A DNA stretch of 64,000 nt from Teredinibacter haidensis (GCF_014211975.1 NZ_CP060084.1:62001-126000); one strand, 5' to 3'. Shown: positions 44,197-54,378, counted from the first letter of the stretch. Program-made: numbers and translations. The notes: a model not told the origin generated them from the sequence alone.

Positions 44197-46101
44197 CTAT
44201 CCTGCCATGTCAATAACATTGAATCCAGAGTTCTCTAAGTCAACAATATCCTGAACAGTCACCGAATTATTCTTTTTACGATGAAGGTTTTTTTGATGAA
44301 TGGCTAAGCATAGAAAATGTGTAGCCCTAGATACGGCAACATAAACAAGCTTTTTCTTTCCATCGAAACCATGCGTCTTATTACCTTTAAATAGATCCAA
44401 CAGCTGATACAAATCATAACCATCCTTGAAAGTCTCAAGAACTAGAGTAGCTGTATGCGTCTCACCTTTAACCTTATGTATAGTGGAAACAGGAATATCG
44501 AATTCAACACCATCCTCATTGTAGCTATAGACATTTTCAATATTGCTTGACTGTACATTTATATCTATTTTTTTGATCACTTCAGACAGAACACCCTGAT
44601 CAAGAATATCTCCATAAACTCCCAGAAAAACAGTTAGAAGATCGCTGAAGAGATTGTCAACGGACTTGGAATTTAAAACCCCTCTAGATATTTCTAACAG
44701 AAGGGTTTTAAATCTATCATATTGAACATGATCAACAGCCCTCAAGTAAATTAATATTCTGGATTTTGTAAACGGGCCGTCATCCAACCTAGCCCCTGTA
44801 AGAAAAAGATACTCTCTAACAATATCAAGAGAAACATCCATAATTAATCTTGGTGATAATAGATCCACACCAAGACTACCAAATTTTTCTACAAGGTCAT
44901 CATTCTCTGGTATCGCCTTACCTCTTTTATAATTGGGAAAATAATCAGGTATCGTATGACCTTTATCACTGCCCTTAGAAACGCCACCAACAGCTTTAAA
45001 AACACAACTATCAATTTCGTTAAGCTTATACTTATGTATCAATCCAGCAAACAAGGGAATAACACCTTCAACATGCTCATCATCAAAAACAATAATTGTC
45101 GGCTTGATATCAACCTCATTAGGGCCGCACAGATCCTGAGGATTTATCGCGACATTAGAAATCACATCAGATATTTTTTTTGATAGGCGCTTTGTCTTAT
45201 GGATATTTATCGGATTATCATCAACATTCCACCCAGATTGTGGAGCACCAAGGAAATTAAATATCGCCTGATTATTGTCACCTATACGCTGAACGACAAC
45301 ATCGCTACCGCCAAACAGACTCTTTAGAATGGAAAACTGCCTGTCGTCCGTATCTTGCGCCTCGTCAATAAATACATATTTGAATCTTTTCTGGAAAACC
45401 TTAATTACTTCTGGATGTTTTTTAAGATACTCTTGAGCCAAATCGTAGCAGTGCTCGTAAGTCAAATATCCATCGAGTATCACTTGATTCACAACACCCT
45501 CACCAAGGGCTCTCTTAATGTTTCTATACGAAGGCTTTCCTTTATTAACCAGTATTTTCTTTCTATTTCCCGCAAGATTGAGAATGACCTTGTTATCAGT
45601 AACAGTCAGATCCTCTAAGAAAGACTCGATATTAGGATAGTTGTTTGCCTCTGCACTCATTGCAATAAATTTATCGAGGCAGTATTTTTTGAGCTTTAAC
45701 AGAAGCTTTTGATTAAAAATATCGCTATCTATTCTTTCAGGCTTTCTCTTGATCATGCTTGATAGCTCTGGTATTGCTAGGGATTTATTAATGAAAGATT
45801 GAAATGTGCCAACATGATTTGGATAACCCAGAAGTACATTAGCATCACCTCCTAGCTTTCTCTTGATTTCATCAACAGCTACATTTGTATGAGTAAGAAC
45901 AAGCAACCCGCTATTGTCTGAAAATGGCATAAACCCTGATAGCAGTTCCAACTTAGCTACCAGCGATGTTGTTTTTCCTGCCCCAGGACACGCCTGTATG
46001 TCTTTTGACACCATGCATTTAATAAACTCCCGACTTTCAATATCGAACTTTAAATTATACCTTTCCTCAATAGAATGAATTGCTTCATCTGATATAAGCA
46101 T
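44197..46101 (-). CDS. UvrD/Rep-type helicase, GajB-like (Gabija-like locus 1)
   Basis: A superfamily-1 helicase of 634 residues: Walker A ACPGAGKTTS (about 37-46), Walker B FIDEAQDTDDRQ, a Q-x-x-GD-x-x-Q-like RIGDNNQAIFNFLG, motif V VSTIHKVKGETH and motif VI VAVSRATHFL. The ATG follows the stop of the upstream OLD-type gene by 2 bp. In Gabija systems a helicase of this type is encoded directly behind the GajA nuclease, which is the same order as here. The assignment rests on architecture and order; other OLD-helicase pairs exist. Confidence 0.88.
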   Translation of the reverse strand: MLISDEAIHSIEERYNLKFDIESREFIKCMVSKDIQACPGAGKTTSLVAKLELLSGFMPFSDNSGLLVLTHTNVAVDEIKRKLGGDANVLLGYPNHVGTFQSFINKSLAIPELSSMIKRKPERIDSDIFNQKLLLKLKKYCLDKFIAMSAEANNYPNIESFLEDLTVTDNKVILNLAGNRKKILVNKGKPSYRNIKRALGEGVVNQVILDGYLTYEHCYDLAQEYLKKHPEVIKVFQKRFKYVFIDEAQDTDDRQFSILKSLFGGSDVVVQRIGDNNQAIFNFLGAPQSGWNVDDNPINIHKTKRLSKKISDVISNVAINPQDLCGPNEVDIKPTIIVFDDEHVEGVIPLFAGLIHKYKLNEIDSCVFKAVGGVSKGSDKGHTIPDYFPNYKRGKAIPENDDLVEKFGSLGVDLLSPRLIMDVSLDIVREYLFLTGARLDDGPFTKSRILIYLRAVDHVQYDRFKTLLLEISRGVLNSKSVDNLFSDLLTVFLGVYGDILDQGVLSEVIKKIDINVQSSNIENVYSYNEDGVEFDIPVSTIHKVKGETHTATLVLETFKDGYDLYQLLDLFKGNKTHGFDGKKKLVYVAVSRATHFLCLAIHQKNLHRKKNNSVTVQDIVDLENSGFNVIDMAG

Positions 46102-46103
46102 AA

Positions 46104-47927
46104 CTATTGCCCACCAGTTGCGTAAACCACAGCATCAACCAAATAACTAATATATGGATCATCAGGAGCCCCCACAAGATCAGCCTCACTCAAAACCCCA
46201 GAAAACACCTGTGCCACAACCGCCTTTGACAATTTCTTATCCAGCAACGTTTCCTTATAAATATTAAAAGCAATCTTCTCTTTTGAGCAACCATCATCTA
46301 GCCAACTTTTATATTCAACATCTGCCTCCAAAACCAGTTCATTTTTCCATTCATCAGTGAATACGTAATCTTTACTCTTTGTCTTCCAGCACAGGTATAC
46401 AGACGCCCAGAATACTTCTGACAAACTACTTAATGATAAGCTATATTCCAAAGTCCAATACGGTGCTATAAATGACTTTATTGGGGCTGGATATTTTCCT
46501 TCTTTCTCAACGATTGTTGCCTCTCTAGCCACCTCTATCTCTTCAGCCATCAAAAGCACATCATCTTTCTTTTTCCCACATTCGACTGGCTTAACATCTA
46601 CATCCGTTATAAGCGAAACAGGGACTCTGAACTCCTCACCTTCTTCTCTCAAAAATATATTGGCATACCTTAAAAAGGCGGTGCTTCCAACATTAACGAT
46701 AGACACACCACCTCTAGACAAGTCCCTACCTATATATTTCGCTATTACGGGGACTAAAATATTTTCAGCATCACCCTCGACTAAGATTGTTCCACTAGAG
46801 AAGAAAAGATTCGCCTTAGTAGAGTCTAAAAACCTCTCCAAAAAGTAATAATCACCACTCCTTAACTTTGTACTCGAAGGCCCCATTGGATAAGCATTAC
46901 CACCCTTGCAAACGATAAGGTTATCGAGCTTAACTTTTGAGGCTAGATTTGGACTATGAGACGTCAATATGAACTGGATATTATTCTCTTCACCAATTTT
47001 TTGAATTGCGTCTATTAGTCTGACCTGAGCCTGAGGGTGAAGATGAGCCTCAATTTCTTCAATCAACGCAAGTTTGAGCCCTGAGTAATGCAGCTTCTTT
47101 AGTAGAAGAAGTTCGGCTGCGATGTAGAGGATATTGTTTGATCCAAGACCTTGAAAATTATTTTCAGATATTTCCTGCCCAAAGAGCTTGAGTGACAGCT
47201 TCTCAAGTATCGATTTCAGTGAGTTATCGCTCACTTGAAACTTAGAAGAAAGCACATTGTCATCGATGGAAAAATCTTCCAAGTAACCATTGATATCACC
47301 AAGAAGGTCTTTGCCATCATACTTTGAAAAATAATTATCAATCGCTTTATTTGTGAGTCGTAAAATCCTTTTTAACCGATGGTCTGCTTTATCTGAAAAC
47401 TGATCATGACTATCAAGAATTTGTGACAATCGTGATCCTCTTTTTGGTGTCAGCTCACTTTCTGCATCCCTTAACGGCTTTAGATAAGTGGCTCGCAAAA
47501 GATCTCTTGCTTCACCATTGAGTTGATGACCTTCGCTGTCAGACCCTGCACGTAAATCGTAGTAAATCCGCCCATCTTTTCTCGTTCCCTTTAACCACAC
47601 CCGTAAATTGAATCCACCATCATCATCGAACCCAAGCCATTCTAAAAAACTCTTTGATTCATAGTCCTTAAATCCTTTAAAAACACACTCGATTACAAAT
47701 GTTTCACTCCGCTTCGACTCATCCTCATTACCAGACAAATGAAAATCCTCAACACACGGTCGTATAAACTCACGACTTTGTGTATGAAGCACGTATTTTA
47801 TTGCATCCACAATGGCAGTTTTTCCCGAATCATTTTCTCCAACCAACAGGTTCAAGCCACTATTGAACGATACATTTAGAGATTTATATTTCCTGAAATT
47901 ATTTAACAACAAAGAATGCAAATACAT
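46104..47927 (-). CDS. OLD-family AAA ATPase/TOPRIM nuclease, GajA-like (Gabija-like locus 1)
   Basis: ATG 47927 has AAGGAA 7 bp upstream; a TTG two codons earlier is too close to that site. The 607-residue protein starts with an ABC/SMC-type ATPase: GENDSGKTAIVDAI (about 30-43) and LIEEIEAHLHPQAQ as Walker B. It continues into a TOPRIM domain with LVEGDAENILVPVIA and ITDVDV, which supply the metal-binding acidic residues. In Gabija the GajA protein nicks DNA when nucleotide pools fall. The gene is translationally linked to the helicase at 46101. Confidence 0.88.
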   Translation of the reverse strand: MYLHSLLLNNFRKYKSLNVSFNSGLNLLVGENDSGKTAIVDAIKYVLHTQSREFIRPCVEDFHLSGNEDESKRSETFVIECVFKGFKDYESKSFLEWLGFDDDGGFNLRVWLKGTRKDGRIYYDLRAGSDSEGHQLNGEARDLLRATYLKPLRDAESELTPKRGSRLSQILDSHDQFSDKADHRLKRILRLTNKAIDNYFSKYDGKDLLGDINGYLEDFSIDDNVLSSKFQVSDNSLKSILEKLSLKLFGQEISENNFQGLGSNNILYIAAELLLLKKLHYSGLKLALIEEIEAHLHPQAQVRLIDAIQKIGEENNIQFILTSHSPNLASKVKLDNLIVCKGGNAYPMGPSSTKLRSGDYYFLERFLDSTKANLFFSSGTILVEGDAENILVPVIAKYIGRDLSRGGVSIVNVGSTAFLRYANIFLREEGEEFRVPVSLITDVDVKPVECGKKKDDVLLMAEEIEVAREATIVEKEGKYPAPIKSFIAPYWTLEYSLSLSSLSEVFWASVYLCWKTKSKDYVFTDEWKNELVLEADVEYKSWLDDGCSKEKIAFNIYKETLLDKKLSKAVVAQVFSGVLSEADLVGAPDDPYISYLVDAVVYATGGQ

Positions 47928-47987
47928 GCACAAGTTCCTTCTATATTGGAGTTATTATTTTTTAAACATGATTAGTTTTATTCTCTT

Positions 47988-48001
47988 AATAAGCGGGGTC
48001 A
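47988..48001. repeat. Inverted partner of the REP-like motif
   Basis: AATAAGCGGGGTCA is the reverse complement, with one mismatch, of TGACCCCACTTATT at 43564-43577. The two face each other around the Gabija-like locus 1 (about 4.4 kb). Confidence 0.6.
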
Positions 48002-48148
48002 GATGAAACTTATGCCCTGTACTCATAATCATTCAACGTCTGTTAAGGGTCGTCTGCAGCCTTTATTGGCTAACAAGCTTGTAAGTCTAGAGCAAAAAAT
48101 ACGAATATCTGCTTTTGGTCGTTTTCTGACGCCTGAAGTAGCCAGTCT

Positions 48149-48206
48149 CAACGTCCGCTTTCAGCAATGAGCTGCCCTTAAAATATAGACTATCAACGTC
48201 CGCTTT
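48149..48206. repeat. Two copies of CAACGTCCGCTTT
   Basis: Exact 13-bp copies at 48149-48161 and 48194-48206, between the Gabija-like locus and the vWA gene, together with GCTTTTGGTCG-like blocks. Related GCTTTCGGCC/AGCGGACA words appear at about 44107-44130 on the other side of the locus. They look like remnants of mobile or REP-like DNA. Confidence 0.5.
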
Positions 48207-48230
48207 GGCTCGAAACCAGCCCCAACCAAC

Positions 48231-49826
48231 CTACAAATCCCCACTCTCCGCCACACTCGCCTTTCGCACCATCTGCACAAACTCACTCCTATAACCATAC
48301 GCATCATCCCCACGGTTATCCTTAGCAAGTTTCAAGGCATCGTCAAATCCCCAATTACCTACATATTTCCCATCTTTTAGTAACTGAGAAAAACCCGCAA
48401 CCGCCGTGGCAAAGTTCACTTCCTGCATTAACGCCGGGGCTATTTCTTTGGTTTCAATAATCGGCTGTTCCATTAATCGCGATTCCGTCTCGCCGGGTAA
48501 TTTGTAGCGCATTTTCAGGTAGGCCAGTTCGCTGGTTTTTTTACTAGTGTTGGGTTCGCTTGTTTGTTTATAACGTAGCTCATCTATTGTGGCATTCGGG
48601 GAGTTGGTAGGTGTGATTTCGTAAATGGCGGTAACCGAATGGCCGGAGCCTATATCGCCGGCATCGACTTTGTCGTTTTTAAAATCTTCCCGTTCCAGTT
48701 GTCGGGTTTCGTAACCCAGCAGGCGGTACTCTTTTACGGCGGTGGGGTTAAATTCCACTTGCAGTTTTAAGTCGGTGGCAATGGGAAAGAGTGAGGAGGT
48801 GGCTTGGTGTACCAGCACTTTTTGGGCTTCGCTCAGGGTATCGATATAGGCGGCTATGCCGTTACCGTTTTGAGCGAGGGTTTGCATTAGCTGGTCTTGG
48901 TAGTTGCCCTGGCCAAAGCCGAGTATGGAAAGGTATATACCTTTTTCTCGCTTGCGCTCTACAAAGCCTTTTAACTGCTCCCGGTCGCTAATACCCACGT
49001 TAAAGTCGCCGTCGGTGGCGAGCATTATTCGGTTAACGGCGTTGTTGTTAAAATGTTGTTCCGCTAAGGCATAGGCCAGCTGAATTCCCTGGCCACCGGC
49101 CGTAGAACCGCCAGCTTCCAGTTTGTTGAGCGCTGCCAGTATTTGGCTTTTATTTTTAACGGCGGTGGGTTCTAGTACTGTGCCTGCCGCGCCCGCGTAA
49201 ACCACGATGGCTACGGTATCGGTGGGTTTTAGCTGGCTGAGTAGTAATTTAAAAGATTGTTTTACCAGCGGTAATTTGTCGGGTGAATTCATAGAGCCGG
49301 AAACATCCAGCAGAAATACCAGATTGCTGTCTGGCGTTTGTTCTGCTTCCAGGCTGTAGCCCTGTACGCCAATATGGATCAAATTTTTGCCTTCGGCCCA
49401 TGGTGAGTTATGTACCACAACACTGGCTTTAAACGGCTCTTCGGCGGAATGGGGTTGCGGGTAGGCGTAATCAAAATAATTAACCAGCTCTTCTAAACGC
49501 ACCGCATCTTTTTCGGGCAGGTAACCGGCATTAAGACGGCGGCGAACAAAGCTGTAACTGGCCGTATCGACATCGGCCGAAAAAGTAGAAACCGGTGTTT
49601 CGCTAACGAGCGTTATAGGGTTGGCTTTAAAGGTTTCAAAGTCGTTTCGGTTACTGGGTGGAGATTCGCGCCAATTGTCCTCGGCTGTGGCGAAGCTGGC
49701 GCGTATGCCCATTACAACGACTTCTTGCTGATCGGTAGAACTGTGCGTGGTGCAGCCCGAAACTGTTAAAACGCTAGTCAGCAGGGCAATGCATGCGAGC
49801 GTTTTGGCTGAGTTGAACGTGTCCAT
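48231..49826 (-). CDS. vWA-domain lipoprotein (YfbK-like)
   Basis: A lipobox (VSGC, about residue 25) precedes an N-terminal region with TFSADVDTASYSFVRRRLN, the pattern of YfbK-type proteins. Next is a von Willebrand factor A domain with the metal site DVSGSMNS (about 173-180) and later TDGDFNVGISD. A C-terminal DUF3520-like domain ends near DNRGDDAYGYRSEFVQMV. Such lipoproteins are thought to bind ligands on the cell surface or periplasm; the ligand is unknown. It is a single gene between the defence locus and the arabinanase gene. Confidence 0.9.
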   Translation of the reverse strand: MDTFNSAKTLACIALLTSVLTVSGCTTHSSTDQQEVVVMGIRASFATAEDNWRESPPSNRNDFETFKANPITLVSETPVSTFSADVDTASYSFVRRRLNAGYLPEKDAVRLEELVNYFDYAYPQPHSAEEPFKASVVVHNSPWAEGKNLIHIGVQGYSLEAEQTPDSNLVFLLDVSGSMNSPDKLPLVKQSFKLLLSQLKPTDTVAIVVYAGAAGTVLEPTAVKNKSQILAALNKLEAGGSTAGGQGIQLAYALAEQHFNNNAVNRIMLATDGDFNVGISDREQLKGFVERKREKGIYLSILGFGQGNYQDQLMQTLAQNGNGIAAYIDTLSEAQKVLVHQATSSLFPIATDLKLQVEFNPTAVKEYRLLGYETRQLEREDFKNDKVDAGDIGSGHSVTAIYEITPTNSPNATIDELRYKQTSEPNTSKKTSELAYLKMRYKLPGETESRLMEQPIIETKEIAPALMQEVNFATAVAGFSQLLKDGKYVGNWGFDDALKLAKDNRGDDAYGYRSEFVQMVRKASVAESGDL

Positions 49827-50487
49827 ATTCTTCCCGTTGCTATTTAATTATTGTTGGCGCGGGCCAGCTGCTTATAGAGCGTCGACATCGAGTCCTTGTG
49901 AGCGGGTAATCGATTTAAGCAAAGTTAGCCGACAATGGCTATTCCCATATTTGATTATGCGCAAAGAAAAATGGTTAAGTTCGGTGTAGCGCAATTTCGG
50001 TGTGGTAATAGGCCGAACGCGGGTTAGAGGCGTCTCTCCCTAAAGGCGTTTTACGTGTGGGGCGGCCAACCTGGAGTGGCAAGAGGAAGAGTATCGCGTT
50101 GAGGATAAACCCCCGCACAATTCCCCAAAACGACTAGCGCTGGACGGGAGCGTTGTCTAGCCGTTCGCGGGGTGCTCAGGATAGTGCAGTTTTCTATACG
50201 CTAAAAAGTTGCGCGCCTTTCTTCTAAAATATTTTCGCCATGTAGTTGAATTTCCGCGATGAGCGCCTGCTCCCTCTGGCAGTCGAGCGACTAGGAGTCT
50301 CTCATCTCGATCCGATTTTTATTAAGTTTGCGACGTTCGGCAGACTGTGATGTTAGGCCGTTGGCACTTTCGTAAGTTGTAGGCGATGAGCTCGAAGCCT
50401 TTCTGGTACCCTCTCGTAAATGGGGCGTTTATCGTTCCTAAACTTTATGACGATCAATCAATAATAATTTTCAGCAGGGTACCCGCA
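49827..50487. other. Intergenic region upstream of the arabinanase gene
   Basis: About 660 bp holding the divergent promoters of the vWA and GH43 genes. An in-frame ATG at 50386 extends the GH43 gene but gives a poor N-terminus, so I count this stretch as non-coding. No operator palindrome was seen. Confidence 0.5.
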
Positions 50488-52356
50488 ATGTTTACACTCT
50501 CTCAGAAAGTGGCGCAGAAAGCGCTGATCCTTACTGTATCTTTGATTTTAAGTTTACAAGTGTTGGCTATGGAATTATATGGTAATAACACAACTCATGA
50601 CCCTTCCACTATCGTCGAAGATGATGGCACTTATTGGACTTTCGGTACCGGTGATGGTAATGACGGCATGGTCAGCCGCTACTCAACCGACCTAATTAAT
50701 TGGAATACCGGCTCCACAGTTTTTACGCCTGGTACCTGGCCCAGTTGGATAAATGCGCGCGTGCCGAATTTTGATGGTAATTTTTGGGCGCCCGATCTTA
50801 TCGAAATGAATGGTCGCTACTATATTTACTACTCCGCATTTTCTTCCAGCAACCCACCGACTTCGGCAATTGGTGTTGCTGTTACAGACTCCTTAAACAA
50901 TCCGAATTGGCAAGATTTGGGCATGGTGGTTTCTACGCAAACCGATCCGTCCACAAGTGGTGGACCAATGAACGCTATAGACCCTGGTGTTTATCGCGAT
51001 ACTAGTGGCAACGTTTTTATGATATACGGCTCTCATTACTCGGGCCTATATATTGTGCAAATAAACCCGAGTACCGGATTGCGCCAAGGTTCTTCACGCG
51101 TTGCGGCTATCGGGAACAACGGTGGTTGGAATGAATTTGAAGGCGCGCAAGTTCAGTATCTGGATGGTTACTATTACGCGTTTGTAAACCGCGGAGATTG
51201 TTGTGCTGGTAATCAAAGTGACTATTATATTTTGGTCGGACGCTCTACTAGCCCAACCGGTCCTTTCGTTGATGTGAACGGTAAAAACCTTTGGAACTAC
51301 GGAAGCGACAATGGTAATGCTAGTGGTGTAAGTACGGTTTTGGCAACCTCCGGTAAATATATAGGGCCGGGTCACTTTGGTTATCTGAATCGGAACGGAC
51401 AACATTTGGCAAGCATCCACTATTACGATGGCACGACTTCCGATGGTTGGCCTTCGCGGCTCGATATTTTACAAATCAATATGGCGAACGGTTGGCCTAC
51501 TTTTACGCGTAGTTTTAGTTTGGCGTCGGGAGATAGTTCGTCCAGCTCGAGTAGCTCGTCTAGTTCAAGCAGCTACACCTATATACAGGAAGAGAGCACC
51601 GCTGGTTTTTGTAACTTGGAAGGTACCATCGATAGCAATAACGCAGGCTTTTCCGGTGTTGGCTTTGCCAACTCTTCGAATGCTGTCGGTAGTGGCATTA
51701 ACTACGCCATTTCAGTGCCAGCTACGGGTGCTTATGCGATTGTCTTCGACTACGCAAATGGTTCGACTGCTCGGCCAGGGGAGCTATTTGTGAATAATTC
51801 GTCGGCTGCGAACTTTTATTTTGAATCAACCGGTGGTTGGACTACCTGGAATAGTTCTTCAAATGTAATTATCACTTTGGAGGGTGGAAATAATCTATTA
51901 CGGTTAGAAGCAACCGATGAAGGTGGCTTGCCCAATATAGATAATCTTCGCATCACCGGTGTAGGGCCAGTTGCCGGGAATTGTGATTCGCTACAATCTT
52001 CCAGCAGCTCAAGTAGTAGCTCTTCTTCTTCGAGTTCTTCCTCAACAAGCTCGTATTCAAGCAGCATTTCTAGCTCAAGTAGTTCGAGCGGCAGCACTGT
52101 TGGTGGTGTAACTGCGTCGGTCAGTATTAATAATGATTGGGGCGGTGGTTACTGTGCAAACCTTGTATTACAAAATACTGGTAGTTCTGCAGTAACCTGG
52201 AATGCAGCAGTCACCGTTGAGGGAACCGTGAGTAGCCTGTGGAATGGTGAATGGAACCAGAGTGATTCGACCTTGAATGTTTCGGGTGTGGGCTGGAACG
52301 GTACTTTGCAGCCGGGACAAACCAGTACGTCGATTGGTTTCTGCGCTAATCGATAG
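50488..52356 (+). CDS. GH43 endo-arabinanase with CBM35-like and CBM2 modules
   Basis: ATG 50488 begins a normal signal peptide (cleaved near VLAM). The five-bladed GH43 domain (about 30-345) carries the three expected carboxylates: Asp38 (THDPS), Asp165 (NAIDPGVYRD) and Glu218 (EFEGAQ). A Ser-rich linker, a CBM35-like module (about 363-499), a second polyserine linker and a C-terminal CBM2 (about 541-622, INNDWGGGYCANLVLQNTG) follow. The sequence is closest in style to alpha-1,5-L-arabinanases such as Cellvibrio Arb43A. It should release arabino-oligosaccharides from pectin side chains, which fits the esterase and pectate lyase downstream. Confidence 0.9.
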   Translation: MFTLSQKVAQKALILTVSLILSLQVLAMELYGNNTTHDPSTIVEDDGTYWTFGTGDGNDGMVSRYSTDLINWNTGSTVFTPGTWPSWINARVPNFDGNFWAPDLIEMNGRYYIYYSAFSSSNPPTSAIGVAVTDSLNNPNWQDLGMVVSTQTDPSTSGGPMNAIDPGVYRDTSGNVFMIYGSHYSGLYIVQINPSTGLRQGSSRVAAIGNNGGWNEFEGAQVQYLDGYYYAFVNRGDCCAGNQSDYYILVGRSTSPTGPFVDVNGKNLWNYGSDNGNASGVSTVLATSGKYIGPGHFGYLNRNGQHLASIHYYDGTTSDGWPSRLDILQINMANGWPTFTRSFSLASGDSSSSSSSSSSSSSYTYIQEESTAGFCNLEGTIDSNNAGFSGVGFANSSNAVGSGINYAISVPATGAYAIVFDYANGSTARPGELFVNNSSAANFYFESTGGWTTWNSSSNVIITLEGGNNLLRLEATDEGGLPNIDNLRITGVGPVAGNCDSLQSSSSSSSSSSSSSSSSTSSYSSSISSSSSSSGSTVGGVTASVSINNDWGGGYCANLVLQNTGSSAVTWNAAVTVEGTVSSLWNGEWNQSDSTLNVSGVGWNGTLQPGQTSTSIGFCANR

Positions 52357-52390
52357 TTTAAAAAATCATTAGAATAGCAAAGATAAAAAA

Positions 52391-52418
52391 GTGCCGACCA
52401 CGTGTCGGCGCCTTTCCT
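52391..52418 (+). terminator. Terminator-like hairpin after the arabinanase gene
   Basis: GTGCCGAC-CACGT-GTCGGCGC followed by CTTTCCTTT, about 35 bp past the stop. Confidence 0.6.
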
Positions 52419-53081
52419 TTACTTGTCAATTAAATTTGCTTGGGTGTCAGTTTAGCCACGCGTCCACACCTTTTAGATTGGCGATCCAGTTAGCCATAAC
52501 GAAAAAAGGTCGTCACAATTCGCCCAAAGGTGATGTGCTGGGTGGCTGGTTTGTCAAATGCTCTCAGCCAATTATAAGTACGTGCCTTTGTATGAGTAAG
52601 CGACGATGACAACTAGCCTTGTTATCGAAATTGGCGGGGCGCGAACTGAAAGGCTATTCAATTTTAGCTAAGTGAATTTTCTTTCGGTGGTTCCAGTACA
52701 TACCGCTGCGTCGTTGGAGTCTGGCTCTTGGAACGGAAAGCGATTTACATATTGGCCATAATTAGTTGCGGAAGAAAAACACAAACTATTCGATCTTCCC
52801 GCGCAGCAGAAGCTTAAGAAAGTTATCCTCTTGCTGGCTTCCTTCTATCTGCAAAGCAAAGAGATAATTTACTTTTATAAACTACGATAATAGGGTGGTT
52901 CTGGCAGCGAATTGTCTATTCAGCTGGGGTTGATTATGACGTCGGTTCTTTTCTAGTAATACCATAATAATGGGATGTTCGCCTCACTAGTCCAGTATTT
53001 CTTGGTATATGCTTCTGCGTCTTTAGTTTTCTTCATAAGCCTCTCGGCTAACTTGTTTTGGTGTTACTTTTTTAGCTAAGC

Positions 53082-53115
53082 GGTCGCGTGACCACCTGTT
53101 GCATTTCCAGGTGGT
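53082..53115 (+). promoter_or_regulatory. Two overlapping, mutually exclusive leader hairpins
   Basis: GGTC-GCGT-GACC (53082-53093) and ACCACCTG-9 nt-CAGGTGGT (53091-53115) share the bases ACC, so only one can form. They end 30 bp before the GTG of the esterase gene. This may be an RNA-level control element; the position is the main argument. Confidence 0.4.
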
Positions 53116-53145
53116 TCCAAAATAAATATAACGAAGGTACATTCC

Positions 53146-54330
53146 GTGTTTAAAAAAATCATGATTTTCGCGTTAATATTGTTTTTGTCGTCGGGCGCAT
53201 TTGCCATCGATAGTGGTCGCTATACCATTCAGTCTTCCTTAAGTGGTCAGTTCATGGATGTGGAGGGTGGAAGCTCTGACGACGGCGCCAATATTTTACA
53301 ATATTCAGAAAGTGGTGCGACAAACCAGCAATTTGATGTCGTGTCGTTGGGTGATGGCAGTTATTCGATTCGGCCCGCGCACAGCGGAAAATCATTAGAT
53401 GTATATGCCTGGAACGCAGATGATGGTGCAGAGCTGCGGCAGTGGACATACTACGGTAATTCTAATCAGCGTTGGTATATTGATAATGTTGGCAGTGGGT
53501 TGTATTCAATTACCTCGGTATTCAGTGGTAAGGCAATTGATGTTTGGGAAATGAGTATGGTAGCCGGTGGTGATATTCGCCTTTACTCGTATTGGGGCGG
53601 CGCAGGTCAGCACTGGTCCTTTTTACCTGTCGGCGGATCGCCCAGCACCAGTACCATTAATGTTTACATCGCTGGTGATTCAACGGTATCAACTTATACA
53701 GATACCGCAAGTCAAAATGATCAAGCTGGCTGGGGGCAAATGTTGGCAGAGCAATATAATTCCTCTGTAAATGTTCAAAACCATGCCGTTGGTGGACGCA
53801 CGGCACGACGTTTTATCGAGGAAGGACGACTGGATGCGATCTGGAATGTCATCAAATCTGGTGATTATTTGTTAGTGCAGTTTGGCACTAACGATGGCAA
53901 TAAAACGGCAACTTATACGATCAATGGCCAAACAATTCCATACTATTTAGACCCGCAAACGGAATTTAAAACCTACTTGCGCCAGTATATATCCGGTGCG
54001 CGAGCGCGAGGTGTAACTTTAGTATTTGTCACCCCGCCGCCAAGAAATTCAGCCTATTGTACCGGTGGTAATGGGACTGGTGCGCATGCGGAAGCAATGC
54101 GAGAACTGGCTGTTTCCGACGGTGTCGCTTTAGCAGACTTAAATGAAAAGACGGTGAATTATTTAATGGCAATTTGTCCATCCCCGACACCAGAGGATTT
54201 TTTCTTTTTGCGAGCAGATGGTACCGTTGACGGAACACATTTTCAGGAAAATGGTGCGCGTATTCTAAGTGGATTTGTCGCGGATGGTGTAGACGAAGCA
54301 GATCTACCATTAAATAGCCGCCGGAAATAA
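53146..54330 (+). CDS. CE12 (SGNH) pectin acetylesterase with ricin-type CBM13
   Basis: GTG 53146 lies 9 bp after an AAGG site and begins a signal peptide cleaved near AFA-ID. A ricin-B-like CBM13 (about 25-160, repeated Q-x-W/F triplets) precedes an SGNH hydrolase of the rhamnogalacturonan acetylesterase type. The catalytic serine is Ser179 in GDSTVSTY, with GGRTARRF, QFGTND as the block-III Asn, and Asp362/His365 in DGTHF. It should remove acetyl groups from pectin, easing access for the lyase and arabinanase next to it. Confidence 0.9.
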   Translation: MFKKIMIFALILFLSSGAFAIDSGRYTIQSSLSGQFMDVEGGSSDDGANILQYSESGATNQQFDVVSLGDGSYSIRPAHSGKSLDVYAWNADDGAELRQWTYYGNSNQRWYIDNVGSGLYSITSVFSGKAIDVWEMSMVAGGDIRLYSYWGGAGQHWSFLPVGGSPSTSTINVYIAGDSTVSTYTDTASQNDQAGWGQMLAEQYNSSVNVQNHAVGGRTARRFIEEGRLDAIWNVIKSGDYLLVQFGTNDGNKTATYTINGQTIPYYLDPQTEFKTYLRQYISGARARGVTLVFVTPPPRNSAYCTGGNGTGAHAEAMRELAVSDGVALADLNEKTVNYLMAICPSPTPEDFFFLRADGTVDGTHFQENGARILSGFVADGVDEADLPLNSRRK

Positions 54331-54378
54331 CCTGAAATAATACGACTGAATGTGTCGTCCTGCAAACACCATAAAAAG

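Larger units (their letters stand above)
52357..53145. other. Intergenic region upstream of the CE12 gene
   Basis: About 790 bp. It begins with a probable terminator hairpin (GCCGAC with GTCGGC, 52393-52409) after the arabinanase gene and ends with two overlapping hairpins before the esterase start. No gene is supported between them. Confidence 0.55.
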
